Origin: Lysobacter antibioticus
GTDB lineage: Bacteria; Pseudomonadota; Gammaproteobacteria; Xanthomonadales; Xanthomonadaceae
NCBI RefSeq assembly: GCF_000731095.1
Contig: NZ_JMTZ01000009.1
Coordinates: forward strand, 62,001 to 126,000
Reading direction: 5' to 3'
DNA length: 64,000 nt
The notes under the pieces are model-generated. The model was not told the DNA's origin, made no database searches, and worked only from the letters and a program-made list of their open reading frames with translations. Below, in pieces: positions 28,769 to 39,065 of this stretch. The position numbers and the translations under genes are program-made. Numbering within the stretch: the first letter of the stretch is position 1; each line of letters opens with the position of its first letter.

Positions 28769-30862
28769 ATGCAATTCGGCAAAGACATGGTGCTGCGCTT
28801 GTTGATCGTCGACGACAGCGTCGAGGCGGCGGAGGCCATCGTCAGCGGGCTACGCAACAGCGGCATCGCGGTACGGCCGACACGGCCGGAAAACGAACAG
28901 GAAGTCGCCGCACTGATCCTGCAACATCCACCGGACCTGGTGCTGGCGGCGCGCAACTCGCGCAACGTCTCGCTGGCCAAGTTGATGCAGAGCGTCGACG
29001 CCAGCGGCAAAGACCTGCCGGTGCTGGTGCTGTTGGAATCGATCGACGACGCCGCCCTGCTCGGCGCGTTGGAGATTGGTGCGCGCGGCGTGGTGCTGCG
29101 CTCGAACGTCGCCCACGTGCAGAACGCGGTGCGCGCCGAATGGGCCGACCTGGAAGCGCGCCGCTCGCTGCGGCGCCTCGAGGCCCAGGTGCGCGAGACC
29201 GAACGCCGTTGCGACGCGCTGATCGACTCCTCGCGCGATCCGATCGCCTACATCCACGAAGGCATGCACATCCGTGCCAATGCCGCGTACCTGGAAATCT
29301 TCGGTTTCGAGTCCTTCGACGACATCGAAGGCATGTCCCTGCTCGACCTGGTCGCGCCTTCCCAGGTCGACGGCTTCAAGCAATTGCTCAAGCAGCTCAG
29401 CAAGGGCGAACCGCCGCCGCCGAGCTACGAGACCCAGGCCCGCGCGCTCGACGGCAACGCCTTCCCGGCGGTCATGGAATTCACCGCGGCCACCTATGAG
29501 GGCGAACATTGCCTGCAGGTGGTGCTGCGCCGCCAGGAGATCGACCCCGAGCTCGCCCGCGAAGTGGAAGCGCTGCGCCAGCGCGACCAGGTCACCGGCC
29601 TGCTCAACCGCGCCACCTTCCTGCGCGCGCTCGAAGACGCGGTATCGGATGCGGCGCAGAACTCGGCCCACCACGGCCTGCTGCTGCTCGAACCCGACCA
29701 TTACAACCAGCTGCTGCAGGAAATCGGCCTGGACCAGGCCGACCAGCTCATCGCCGCCTGCGGCGAGCGCCTGCGCGCGGCGATCGGCCCGGACGACATC
29801 GCCGCGCGTTTCGGCGAGCACCAGTTCGCGGTGCTGACCCGGCACAGCGACCACATGCACACCTCCAACCTGGCCGAAGGCATCCGCGCGGCGTTCGCCG
29901 ACCACGTGCTGGAGACCGACAGCCTGTCGCTGAGCGCCACCGCCAGCGTCGGCGGCGTGCAGATCGGCGAGAAGATCGCCAGCATCACCGCAGTGCTCGG
30001 CAAGGCCAGCCAGTGCCTGCAGTCGGCCAGCGACGTCGGCGGCAACCGCACCGAGTTGTTCGACCCGGGCGCAGCCGACCGCGCCGAGGAAGAGCGCATC
30101 GCCGCCTGGGTCGGACGCATCCGCGACGCCCTGGACGCCGACCGCTTCGTCATGAACTACCAGCCGCTGATCAATCTGCACGGCGAGCCGATGGAGATGT
30201 ACGAGGCCTATCTGCGCATGCAGAACAGCCCCTCGGGCGAAGTCGGCGGCGAACTGGTGCAGCCGCTGTCGTTCCTGCAGATCGCCGAAGAACACGGCCT
30301 GCTGTGGGAGATCGACCGTTGGGTGGTCGGCAAGGCCATCCAGGTCATCGGCGAACGCATGCGCCAGGGCCGCCGCACCACCTTGCTGGTCAAGATCACC
30401 CAGGCCTCGCTGCAGGACGAAAGCCTGATCCAGCACGTGGTCGAACAACTGGCCAAGTACGGCGCCGACGGCAAGCTGCTCGTGCTGCAATTGCCCGAGT
30501 CCAAGGTCTTCACCAACCTGCGCGCCGCGCAGGAACTGCAGTCGCGCATCTCCCAGTACGGCGTACGCGTCGGCCTGGAGCAGTTCGGCGCCGGCCTCAA
30601 CTCGTTCCAGCTGCTCAACCATTTCGACGCCGCCTTCCTCAAGATCGACCGCGGCTACATGATCGACCTCACCTCCAACCCCGACCACCAGCAACGCGTG
30701 CGCGAAATCGCCGAAAAGGCGCGCGAACTGGGCCGGCAGACCATCGCCGAGTTCGTCCAGGACGCCGCCAGCATGAGCCTGCTGTTCGGCGCCGGCATCG
30801 ACTACGCCCAGGGCCACTTCCTGGCCGCCGCCGGGCCGGACATGGATTACGACTTCCAGTAA
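28769..30862 (+). CDS. fimX: FimX-like degenerate REC-PAS-GGDEF-EAL protein
   Basis: A 697-residue cytoplasmic protein. The REC-like domain (about 8-125) has no phospho-acceptor Asp (PDLVLAARN). A PAS domain follows (about 150-255). The GGDEF domain (270-430) has a degenerate FGEHQF site. The EAL domain (about 447-690) reads YEAYLRM in place of EALLR and lacks other catalytic residues. This is the pattern of FimX, a cyclic-di-GMP receptor that controls type IV pilus assembly through PilZ and PilB in Xanthomonas. The ATG at 28769 follows GGAGGT. Confidence 0.88.
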   Translation: MQFGKDMVLRLLIVDDSVEAAEAIVSGLRNSGIAVRPTRPENEQEVAALILQHPPDLVLAARNSRNVSLAKLMQSVDASGKDLPVLVLLESIDDAALLGALEIGARGVVLRSNVAHVQNAVRAEWADLEARRSLRRLEAQVRETERRCDALIDSSRDPIAYIHEGMHIRANAAYLEIFGFESFDDIEGMSLLDLVAPSQVDGFKQLLKQLSKGEPPPPSYETQARALDGNAFPAVMEFTAATYEGEHCLQVVLRRQEIDPELAREVEALRQRDQVTGLLNRATFLRALEDAVSDAAQNSAHHGLLLLEPDHYNQLLQEIGLDQADQLIAACGERLRAAIGPDDIAARFGEHQFAVLTRHSDHMHTSNLAEGIRAAFADHVLETDSLSLSATASVGGVQIGEKIASITAVLGKASQCLQSASDVGGNRTELFDPGAADRAEEERIAAWVGRIRDALDADRFVMNYQPLINLHGEPMEMYEAYLRMQNSPSGEVGGELVQPLSFLQIAEEHGLLWEIDRWVVGKAIQVIGERMRQGRRTTLLVKITQASLQDESLIQHVVEQLAKYGADGKLLVLQLPESKVFTNLRAAQELQSRISQYGVRVGLEQFGAGLNSFQLLNHFDAAFLKIDRGYMIDLTSNPDHQQRVREIAEKARELGRQTIAEFVQDAASMSLLFGAGIDYAQGHFLAAAGPDMDYDFQ

Positions 30863-30866
30863 GGCC

Positions 30867-30922
30867 GGGAATCGGGAATCGGGAATCGGGAATCGGGAAT
30901 CGGGAATCGGGAATCGGGAATC
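30867..30922. repeat. eight tandem copies of GGGAATC
   Basis: Eight perfect 7-base units, then GGGAAAGGCTG, in the gap between convergent fimX and htpX. Directly comparable to the eight GGGAGTC units at 35659-35714, which are followed by the same GGGAAAGGCTG. Confidence 0.97.
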
Positions 30923-30955
30923 GGGAAAGGCTGAAGAACCGACCTCTCCGCCGCA

Positions 30956-30985
30956 ACAAAAAACCGCCGAAAGGCGGTTTTTTGT
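30956..30985. terminator. bidirectional terminator between fimX and htpX
   Basis: AAAAAACCGCC-GAAA-GGCGGTTTTTT has A and T runs on both sides, so it can end transcription from either strand. It serves the convergent fimX and htpX genes. Confidence 0.9.
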
Positions 30986-31020
30986 TGGTGGCATCAGCCA
31001 ACAGCGCCCTGCCTTTGCCG

Positions 31021-31058
31021 TCCCCCCTTTGAAAAAGGGGGGCCAGGGGGGATTTGCT
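31021..31058. repeat. C6/G6 hairpin repeat near htpX
   Basis: A copy of the CCCCCCTTTG/AAAAAGGGGGG element followed by CCAGGGGGGATTTGCT, just after the htpX stop codon. Same family as 2826-2937 and 35825-35861. Confidence 0.85.
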
Positions 31059-31098
31059 TCTGCTCTCAGCCGCGCAATTGCGGCCTATCGCACCGACC

Positions 31099-32010
31099 TC
31101 AACGCATCACCACACCCGACGGACGCTGCTCCGGCGCATTGCGCAGCGCCTCGATGCGTTCCTCCAGCGGCGGATGGCTGCGCATCAGACGCGACAATCC
31201 ATGCCCCACCACACCGCTGATGCCGAAGGCCTGCACCTGGTTCGGCAAAGTGCTCTGGCCGTAGGTCTGCGACAGACGCTGCAGCGCCGCGATCATCTTG
31301 TGGCGGCCGGCGAGCTGGGCGCCGCCGGCGTCGGCGCGGAATTCGCGGTAACGCGAGAACGCCATCGCGATCATGCTGGCGATCAGGCCGAACACCACGT
31401 CCAGCACCATCACCACCACGAAGTAGAAGATGCCCGGGCCGCGCGACTCGCGCTGGCCGCCGAGCATCGCGTCGATCCAACCGCCGACGATGCGCGCGGC
31501 GAACAGCACGAAGGTGTTCAGCACGCCCTGGATCAAGGCCATCGTCACCATGTCGCCGTTGGCGACGTGGCTGACCTCGTGGGCGAGCACCGCTTCGGCT
31601 TCGTCGCGGCTCATCGCCCGTATCAGCCCGGTCGACACCGCGACCAAGGCTGCGTTGCGGTTGGCGCCGGTGGCGAAGGCGTTGATTTCCGGGGCGTCGT
31701 AGACCGCCACCTCGGGCATGCCGATGCCGGCCGCCTCGGCCTGGCGGCGCACGGTCGCGACCAGCCACTGCTCGGTCTCGGTGCGTGGCTGTTCGATCAC
31801 CTGGGCGCCGGTGGTGCGTTTGGCGATCCACTTCGACATCAGCAGCGAGATCAGCGAGCCGCCAAAACCGAACACGGCCGCCATCACCAGGATGCCGCCG
31901 TTGTTGCCCAGGCGGATGCCGAAGACGTTCTGCAGCACCGACATGACGATGCCGAGCAAGATCAGCACGGCCAGGTTGGTGGCCAGGAAAAGGGCTATGC
32001 GTTTGAACAT
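31099..32010 (-). CDS. htpX: membrane zinc protease HtpX
   Basis: M48B protease of the inner membrane that degrades damaged membrane proteins. The 303-residue product has two N-terminal membrane helices (about 5-25 and 38-58), the zinc motif HEVSH near residue 144, two further hydrophobic segments and the third ligand in EFRADAGGA. Normal family length. In relatives it is induced by membrane stress through CpxR; no such site was identified here. Confidence 0.94.
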   Translation of the reverse strand: MFKRIALFLATNLAVLILLGIVMSVLQNVFGIRLGNNGGILVMAAVFGFGGSLISLLMSKWIAKRTTGAQVIEQPRTETEQWLVATVRRQAEAAGIGMPEVAVYDAPEINAFATGANRNAALVAVSTGLIRAMSRDEAEAVLAHEVSHVANGDMVTMALIQGVLNTFVLFAARIVGGWIDAMLGGQRESRGPGIFYFVVVMVLDVVFGLIASMIAMAFSRYREFRADAGGAQLAGRHKMIAALQRLSQTYGQSTLPNQVQAFGISGVVGHGLSRLMRSHPPLEERIEALRNAPEQRPSGVVMR

Positions 32011-32232
32011 GGTCGTACGGCTCTGTCGTGCCGCGCACCGTGCGCGGCTTCAGTCGACGTCCCTGTCCAATGCGGCGTGGTCGCCGCCTGTCCTCGTGTG
32101 CGGCGCGATCGCCGCACTGGTCAAATGTGGCGAAACCACCGTTAATTCAACGAGAATCCCGCCATAACCCGTCCCAGCCGGAGCGCTCGTTCATTGTCCG
32201 GACATCCTTCACCGACCGCTTCGCCTGAGCGG

Positions 32233-33150
32233 ATGCAGACGCCGTACCGGGGCCGCTTCGCGCCCTCGCCGACCGGCGACCTGCATCCGGGTTCGCTGCT
32301 GGCCGCGTTCGGCAGTTGGCTGCTCGCACGCCATCACCGCGGCACCTGGCTGGTCCGTATCGAAGACCTCGACCCGCCGCGCGAAGTTCCCGGCGCGGCC
32401 GAGCGGCAGTTGCGCACCTTGGCCGCGTTCGGCCTGCACAGCGACGAGCCGATCGTGCGTCAGAGCGCGCGCGGCGCCCTCTACCAAGCTGCGCTCGACC
32501 GCCTGCTCGACGAGGGCCGCGCCTTCTTCTGCCATTGCAGCCGCAGCGACCTGGCGGCGAACCACGGCATCCATCGCCGCTGCGTCGCCCACGCACCGCG
32601 CCACGGCCGCGCCGCGCCGCAGCCGGCGGTGCGCCTGCGCGTCGCCGACGGCGCCGTCGCCGGCTTCGACGACGCCCTGCTCGGCGCGCAGTCGCAGGAC
32701 GTCGCCCGCGACGTCGGAGACTTCGTCCTGCGCCGCGCCGACGGCTACTGGGCCTACCAACTCGCGGTCGTGGTCGACGACGCCGCGCAAGCCATCAGCG
32801 ACGTCGTGCGCGGCGCCGACCTGCTCGACTCGACGCCGCGCCAGATCCTCCTGCAGGCCGCGCTCGGCCTGCCGACGCCGCGCTATGCGCATTTGCCGCT
32901 GCTGCTCGACGCGCAGGGCCGCAAACTGTCCAAGTCCGATGCCGCCCAGCCGGTCGACGCGGCCGATCCCCTGCCCGCGCTGCGCGCCGCCTGGCGCAGC
33001 CTCGGCCAGGATCCGCAGGCCCTGGACGCGGTAGCGACTGTCACGGAACTGCTCGAACGCGCACAGGTTTCGTTTAGTCCGGCACAGATTCCGAAATGTG
33101 CTAAGGCTCTCGCCGCGATGCACAACGATCCTTTGACGAATGCTGTCTAG
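32233..33150 (+). CDS. gluQ: glutamyl-Q tRNA(Asp) synthetase
   Basis: Truncated GluRS-like enzyme that attaches glutamate to queuosine in tRNA-Asp. The 305-residue protein has the HIGH-type region [15 protein letters not shown], the zinc site HCSRSDL...RRC (about 108-132), and RKLSKSDA in place of KMSKS. The anticodon-binding half of GluRS is absent. In many proteobacteria gluQ follows dksA; here it is about 17 kb away. The ATG at 32233 is preferred over an upstream in-frame TTG. Confidence 0.92.
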   Translation: MQTPYRGRFAPSPTGDLHPGSLLAAFGSWLLARHHRGTWLVRIEDLDPPREVPGAAERQLRTLAAFGLHSDEPIVRQSARGALYQAALDRLLDEGRAFFCHCSRSDLAANHGIHRRCVAHAPRHGRAAPQPAVRLRVADGAVAGFDDALLGAQSQDVARDVGDFVLRRADGYWAYQLAVVVDDAAQAISDVVRGADLLDSTPRQILLQAALGLPTPRYAHLPLLLDAQGRKLSKSDAAQPVDAADPLPALRAAWRSLGQDPQALDAVATVTELLERAQVSFSPAQIPKCAKALAAMHNDPLTNAV

Positions 33151-33192
33151 AATCGGTCCGAGACCGCGCGGTCGCGGTCAAGGAGAGTACAG

Positions 33193-33923
<731 letters not shown>

Positions 33924-33933
<10 letters not shown>

Positions 33934-34019
33934 CAGCCAGGGGCTGGTAACAACCAGGGGCTGATAACAGTCGGGGTTGGTAACAGCCCGGCTTGGTAAA
34001 ACCCGGGCTGGTGAAAGCC
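33924..34019. repeat. 17-base imperfect tandem repeat over the phbB stop
   Basis: About five and a half units of 17 bases starting GGGCTGGTAACAGCCAG, with units at 33924, 33941, 33958, 33975, 33992 and a partial at 34009. The units become more divergent with distance from the gene. The first unit includes the Gly-Trp-stop end of phbB, so TAA recurs in each unit. The remaining 280 bases to phaR hold nothing recognised apart from GC-rich sequence. Confidence 0.85.
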
Positions 34020-34298
34020 TTCGCCGCACCGGAGACCTGTTCAGGGTCTCCGGTTCCGGCGCGCGATCGTCCCGGCCTGCCCGCTTCGACGCAACACCGC
34101 CGCGGCCGCGCCGCGCACTCGCCGTAGCCGATACCCTTCGCCGCCCCTGCAACCGGCGTCCGCGGCTGCGCCCAGGCCGTCGAAACCCCGCGCGCGCAGG
34201 CTTCGCGACGGCCGGTCGACGCCGGAGCGCCGTACCTGTTGCAAGCCCTTGCGCCCTGAGCCATGCTGCAAGGCACCACGTTTTAGAGCCAAAGCTCC

Positions 34299-34784
34299 AT
34301 GGCCTCGACCCGAATTATCAAGAAGTATCCGAACCGTCGTCTGTACGACACGGAGATCTCCAGCTACATCACCATCGAAGACGTACGGCAGTTGATCGTC
34401 GATGGCGAAGAATTCGAAGTCCGCGATGCGCGCTCCGGCGACGACCTGACCCGCCAGGTCCTGCTGCAGATCATTTCCGAACACGAGCAAGACGGCGAGC
34501 CGGTGCTCTCCACCCAGTTGCTGAGCCAGATCATCCGGTTCTACGGCGACTCGCTGCAGGGCTTTATGGGCAACTACCTGGAACGCTCGATGCAGGTGTT
34601 CCTCGATCAGCAGCAACAGTTCCGCAACCAGATGGGCGGCATGCTCGGGCAGACGCCCTGGGCGATGATGAACCAGCTCACCGAACGCAATCTGACCTTG
34701 TGGAAAGAGTTCCAGCAGAACCTGTCCGGCAACGTAGGCCAGCCCACGACGCCGAAGCAGAAGACCGACAAGCGCGAGCGTTGA
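34299..34784 (+). CDS. phaR: polyhydroxyalkanoate synthesis regulator PhaR
   Basis: A 161-residue repressor with the PHB/PHA accumulation DNA-binding domain at the start (RIIKKYPNRRLYDTEISSYIT) and the following PHB-accumulation region (LLSQIIRFYGDSLQGFM). It binds PHA granules and represses phasin and its own gene until polymer forms. It is placed between two acetoacetyl-CoA reductase genes, which supports a PHA role even though no synthase is in the window. Confidence 0.92.
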   Translation: MASTRIIKKYPNRRLYDTEISSYITIEDVRQLIVDGEEFEVRDARSGDDLTRQVLLQIISEHEQDGEPVLSTQLLSQIIRFYGDSLQGFMGNYLERSMQVFLDQQQQFRNQMGGMLGQTPWAMMNQLTERNLTLWKEFQQNLSGNVGQPTTPKQKTDKRER

Positions 34785-34911
34785 GCCGCGCTTTTTTGTT
34801 GCGCGCCGCCTGACCGCCTGTCGCGGTGGTGGCGCGTGGTTTCTTGTCGTGCCGTCGGGGGACGGCCCAGGCGCGTGCATGCACCGCGCCTTTCGCATGA
34901 GATAAAACTCC

Positions 34912-35652
34912 ATGAATAAACGCATCGCCGTCGTCAGTGGCGGCATCGGCGGTCTCGGCACCGAGATCTGCCTGTCGCTGGCCCGTGCCGGCCGCCGCGT
35001 CGTCGCCCTCGACCTGGGCACGCGCGAAGAACGCATCGCCGAATTCGCCGACCTCACCCGCGAGCTCGACATCCGCTTCGAAGCGGCCAACGTCGCCGAC
35101 TACGACGACTGCGGCGCGGCCATCGAACGCATCGTCGGCGACGACGGCGGCATCGACATCCTGGTCAACGCCGCCGGCATCACCCGCGACGGCAGCCTGC
35201 GCAAGATGGACAAACGCGCCTGGGACGACGTGCTCGGGGTCAACCTCGACGGCGTGTTCAACCTGTGCCGTCACGCCGTCGACGGCATGACCGAGCGCGG
35301 CTTCGGCCGCATCGTCAACATCAGTTCGGTCAACGGCCAGACCGGCCAGTTCGGCCAGACCAACTACTCGGCGGCGAAGGCCGGCATGCACGGCTTCACC
35401 ATGGCGCTGGCGCGCGAAGTGGCGCGCAAAGGCGTCACCGTCAACTCGGTCTCGCCCGGCTACTGCGAAACCGCGATGGTCATGGCCGTGCCCGAAGACA
35501 TCCGCAGCCGCATCGTCGACAGCGTCCCGGTCGGCCGCCTCGGCAAACCCAGCGAAATCGCCCGCACCGTCGAGTTCCTGACCGCCGACGACGCCGGCTT
35601 CATCACCGGCGCCAACATCCCGGTCAACGGCGGGCTGTTCATGAGTTTCTGA
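34912..35652 (+). CDS. phbB: acetoacetyl-CoA reductase, second copy
   Basis: A 246-residue short-chain dehydrogenase of the same length as the gene at 33193 and alike throughout: SGGIGGLG, NAAGITRD, YSAAK and SPGYCETAMVMAVPED. It is a paralogue rather than a recent copy, since many positions differ. It probably also reduces acetoacetyl-CoA or a longer 3-ketoacyl-CoA. It lies 127 bases after phaR and ends just before the GGGAGTC array. Confidence 0.87.
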   Translation: MNKRIAVVSGGIGGLGTEICLSLARAGRRVVALDLGTREERIAEFADLTRELDIRFEAANVADYDDCGAAIERIVGDDGGIDILVNAAGITRDGSLRKMDKRAWDDVLGVNLDGVFNLCRHAVDGMTERGFGRIVNISSVNGQTGQFGQTNYSAAKAGMHGFTMALAREVARKGVTVNSVSPGYCETAMVMAVPEDIRSRIVDSVPVGRLGKPSEIARTVEFLTADDAGFITGANIPVNGGLFMSF

Positions 35653-35658
35653 GGGGCC

Positions 35659-35714
35659 GGGAGTCGGGAGTCGGGAGTCGGGAGTCGGGAGTCGGGAGTC
35701 GGGAGTCGGGAGTC
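35659..35714. repeat. eight tandem copies of GGGAGTC
   Basis: Eight perfect 7-base units, followed by GGGAAAGGCTG, in the gap between convergent phbB and the M48 peptidase gene. Copy number and flank match the GGGAATC array at 30867-30922, but the unit differs by one base in every copy. Confidence 0.97.
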
Positions 35715-35745
35715 GGGAAAGGCTGCAGACCCGAAGCTGGCGCCG

Positions 35746-35778
35746 CAACAAAAAAACCGCCTCTCGGCGGTTTTTTTA
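35746..35778. terminator. bidirectional terminator between phbB and M48 gene
   Basis: AAAAAAACCGCC-TCTC-GGCGGTTTTTTT between convergent genes; near copy of the terminator at 30956-30985, including the CGCCGCAAC lead-in. Confidence 0.9.
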
Positions 35779-35824
35779 TGGCTGGCGAAGTCGCAGCAAA
35801 CAACCCCTCTTCGCCCGTGCTGTT

Positions 35825-35861
35825 CCCCCCTTTGTAAAAGGGGGGCCAGGGGGGATTTGCT
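35825..35861. repeat. C6/G6 hairpin repeat near M48 gene
   Basis: CCCCCCTTTG-TAAAAGGGGGG followed by CCAGGGGGGATTTGCT, 12 bases after the M48 gene stop. Almost identical to 31021-31058. Confidence 0.85.
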
Positions 35862-35873
35862 GTTGCTCGTCCC

Positions 35874-36797
35874 TCAACGCAACGGCCGACTAGCGCAATT
35901 GGCCTGATAGAACTGCAGCGCCTTCGGCATCAACGCCTGCAAGGTCTGGATGCGGTTGGCCGGATCCGGATGGGTCGAGGCGAACTCCGCGGGGCGCTGG
36001 CCGCCGCCGAGCTGCGCCATGCGCTCCCACAACGGTATCGCCTGGCGCGGGTCGTAACAGGCCGCCGCGGCCAGCATCAAGCCGACCTGATCGGCTTGGG
36101 TTTCGTGATTACGCCCGTACGGCAGCACCAACCCGTACTGCGCACCGGCGCCGAGCGCGCCCATCACCATCTGCTGCTGTTGCGGGTCCATGCCGCCGAC
36201 CGCCATGCCCGCGGCGATCTGGCCCATCTGCACCAGCTTCTGCTGGGCCATGCGTTGCGAGCCGTGGCGCAACAGCGCGTGGGCGATCTCATGCCCCATC
36301 ACCACCGCCAAGGCGTCGTTGTTCTGGGTCACCGGGAACAAACCGGTGTAGACCGCCATCTTGCCGCCGGGCAGGCAGAAGGCGTTGGCCTCCTGCGAAT
36401 TGATCACCGCCACGTTCCACTGGAAGTTGCGGTAGTCGGTCGGCGCGGCCTGGCCGTTGCTCGCCGCCAAGGACTCGGTCACCTGCGGCACCTTGCTGAT
36501 CAGGCGCTGGGCGATCTCGCGCACGCCCTGGCTCTGCGGCGCGTTGTCCGGCAGCAACGCGCGCTGCGCATTGGCATCGCCGAGCACCTGCTGGAACGCC
36601 TGCGCGCCGAGCTGTATTTCTTCGTCGGCGCTGGCGCCGTAATGGGCCTTTTCGCCGGTGTAAGGGTCGGTCTGGGCGCTGCCGAACCACGACCACGCCG
36701 CGTAGATCGCGAACAGCACCAGGATCCACCAACGGAACCCGCCGAAGCCGCGCCGCCCTTGCGCACGACTCGCGCCACCCATGGGATCGATCCTCAT
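35874..36797 (-). CDS. membrane-anchored M48 metallopeptidase
   Basis: A 307-residue peptidase with one membrane helix near the start (FRWWILVLFAIYAAWSWFG, about 20-38) and the zinc motif HEIAHALLRH near residue 165; ETQADQVG carries the third ligand. It fits the M48C/LoiP-YggG group of periplasmic quality-control proteases but has a membrane anchor in place of a lipoprotein signal. The start MRIDPMGG at 36797 is chosen over a longer frame that lacks protein-like character. Confidence 0.88.
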   Translation of the reverse strand: MRIDPMGGASRAQGRRGFGGFRWWILVLFAIYAAWSWFGSAQTDPYTGEKAHYGASADEEIQLGAQAFQQVLGDANAQRALLPDNAPQSQGVREIAQRLISKVPQVTESLAASNGQAAPTDYRNFQWNVAVINSQEANAFCLPGGKMAVYTGLFPVTQNNDALAVVMGHEIAHALLRHGSQRMAQQKLVQMGQIAAGMAVGGMDPQQQQMVMGALGAGAQYGLVLPYGRNHETQADQVGLMLAAAACYDPRQAIPLWERMAQLGGGQRPAEFASTHPDPANRIQTLQALMPKALQFYQANCASRPLR

Positions 36798-36983
36798 GTC
36801 CACACTCCCCACTGCCACGGGCCCAGGCCCGATCCGTTGATTGCCGGCCGCGGCCGAAGCCGCAACCACCGTACCCGCCTGCCTCCTGCGAGCGGCGCGA
36901 TTCCATCATGAACCCTGTCGCGGGTCCGCGCCCACCCAACTCAAACCCATCAACTCAAACCGATCAACTCGAACCGACCCGAC

Positions 36984-38804
36984 TCAAATTTCCCGCACGA
37001 TCCGGAACCCGAGCCGCCCGTTGGTGGTGTCCGCGCTGGTGCCCTGCCGCCATGCCGCGCGCGACTGCGCCGGCGAGCTCGACCAGGAACCGCCGCGCAA
37101 CACCCGCGTGCGGCAGCCCGGATTGAACCAGGCCGCGCCGTCGCGCGGTGCCCGCCGGTAGTTGTCGTGCCAGCAGTCGGCCACCCACTCGCTGACATTG
37201 CCGGCCATGTCGTGAAGGCCGAATGCATTGGGCGCATAGCTGCCGACCGGCATCGGCCCCCAGGCGCCGTCGCCGAAGCCCTGGAAGGCGTTGCGCCAAT
37301 GGCGCCGGCTCGGCGACGCGTCGAGGCTGCCGGTGAGGTTGCCGACCCGCGCCGGCGGCGAGCCGTCGCCCCAGGGATAGGCGCCCTGGCTGCCGGCGCG
37401 CAGCGCGTACTCGAACTCGGCCTCACTCGGCAGCCGATAACGCTGGCCGGTGATCGCCGACAACCATTCGACATAGGCCACCGCGTCCTTGGCGCTGACG
37501 TGCACCACCGGCAGGTTGTCGGCGGCCGGGTTGCCGGCGTAGTCGGAGCGCCAGTCGACCCCGCCGCGCCGCACCAGGTTGCCGCTGCGTTCGTCGTAGG
37601 CGGTGGAATAGCCGCGCCGCGCCGCGCGCGCCCGGTGCTTGGTCGAATTCATGAAGCGGCGGAACTCGCCGACGGTGATCTCGTAACGCGACATCGCCAC
37701 GCCGCGCTCGAAGCGGATGTTGCGGGTCGGCCGCTCGGCGTCGCTGGACCCGGCCTCGCTGGGCTCGGCGCCCATGCGGAACGCGCCGTGCGGGATCACC
37801 ACCATCGCCGGCCCGCGCCCGCCCAGGTTCATCGCATCGGTGAACACCTGGCCGGGCCGGAACAAGCCGTAATGGGTCGCCAGCTCGATGCGCTCGCGCA
37901 GCTCGGCCGCGGCCGGGTCGCCGGCCGGGGCGATCCGCAGCAAGGTCGCCAGATGCCCGCGGGCGACGTCGATGCCGCCGAACTTCGGCAGCGCGGCGAT
38001 GCCCTGGTCGCGCAGGCCGCCGATCCGCGCCCGCCGCTGCGCCGCAATGCGCCCCTGGGCGGTGGACGCCGTATCGAACTTGGGCCGGACCTGCGCCGCC
38101 GCCGCGAGCCAGCGCGCGGCGCCGGCGTAATCGTCGCGGTCGGCGGCGAGTTCGGCGCGCCGGATCAGCGCACTCTCGGCCGCGGCGATGCCCTGCAAGG
38201 CGCGCGCATCGTTCGGCCGCAGCTCCAAGGCCTCGCGGAACCGCGCCAGCGCCCCGCCCTTGCCGTTCTCGCCGACGCGGCCGGCGTTCAAGTCTTCCTC
38301 GCCCAGGCGGTTGGCCTCCTGGGCCTGGTCGGCGCGGTCGACGCGTTCCAGATAGGCCACCACCTTGCGGTGCTCGGGCGCGGCCACCCGCGCCACCGCC
38401 GCCGCCTCGTGGGCGCCGCGCAGGGACAAGGGCTCGTCGTCGATGCCTTTCAACGCCGTGTCGCCTTCGACCAGCAACAGCGCCACGGCCTTATCCAGCC
38501 CCTTGGCGAAACGGCGGTCGTCCGGTGCGTAGGCGCGCAGGGCCAGATAGATCGGTATCGCCGAATCGGCGTCGGCATGCAGCCGGCCGGCGGCCAGCGC
38601 CGCCTCGCCGCGCTTGTTCAAGTCGTCCAGGTTCTCGGCCGTGACCGCGATGACCGGCGCCCGCCACGGCGGCACCGGCGACACCGCCTGGTCGGCGCTG
38701 ATCGTCACGATCGGCGCGCGCGCGCCGCCATCCTGCGACGACGCCTTACCGCCCCGATCGGTGCATCCGACCAGCAGCCCTATCGCGGCGATGCCTGACC
38801 ACAT
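36984..38804 (-). CDS. lipoprotein with SUMF1 (FGE-like) domain
   Basis: A 606-residue lipoprotein: signal with lipobox LLVGC (Cys14), a helical TPR-like middle (about 55-310) and a C-terminal SUMF1/formylglycine-generating-like domain (about 331-606; PAMVVIPHGAFRMG, YEITVGEFRRF, GNVSEWVADCW, RVLRGGSWSSSP). SUMF1 domains in bacteria include sulfatase-modifying, ergothioneine and non-catalytic ligand-binding members. The formylglycine-type Cys pair is not apparent, so a non-catalytic role in the envelope is likely. No sulfatase is nearby. Confidence 0.82.
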   Translation of the reverse strand: MWSGIAAIGLLVGCTDRGGKASSQDGGARAPIVTISADQAVSPVPPWRAPVIAVTAENLDDLNKRGEAALAAGRLHADADSAIPIYLALRAYAPDDRRFAKGLDKAVALLLVEGDTALKGIDDEPLSLRGAHEAAAVARVAAPEHRKVVAYLERVDRADQAQEANRLGEEDLNAGRVGENGKGGALARFREALELRPNDARALQGIAAAESALIRRAELAADRDDYAGAARWLAAAAQVRPKFDTASTAQGRIAAQRRARIGGLRDQGIAALPKFGGIDVARGHLATLLRIAPAGDPAAAELRERIELATHYGLFRPGQVFTDAMNLGGRGPAMVVIPHGAFRMGAEPSEAGSSDAERPTRNIRFERGVAMSRYEITVGEFRRFMNSTKHRARAARRGYSTAYDERSGNLVRRGGVDWRSDYAGNPAADNLPVVHVSAKDAVAYVEWLSAITGQRYRLPSEAEFEYALRAGSQGAYPWGDGSPPARVGNLTGSLDASPSRRHWRNAFQGFGDGAWGPMPVGSYAPNAFGLHDMAGNVSEWVADCWHDNYRRAPRDGAAWFNPGCRTRVLRGGSWSSSPAQSRAAWRQGTSADTTNGRLGFRIVREI

Positions 38805-39065
38805 CAATGCGCGCAACCTGCAACCTCTCCGGAACCGTCTTGGCGATCGATGGGACGCAGCATATCGCTTCGACCGCGGCGCCATGTTCAGGCAATGTGG
38901 TGACCCTGCAGAGGGCGGTTCGTCCCGGGCTTCGTCTTGTCCATGGCTTGCCTGCTCTGCCCGGCCTAAGCCACCGCGCACCCGCCGCGACGCGTCGCCG
39001 CGAAAAGTAGGCTATTGTCGCCCGCCCCGGCAACCTCGACGCCGGCCACGCGAAAGAACCGAAAC

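Noticed and set aside
33133-33153. TTGACG with TAGAAT as the phbB promoter
   Set aside because: The two hexamers are only 9 bases apart, too close for a sigma-70 promoter, although TAGAAT alone could be a -10 element.
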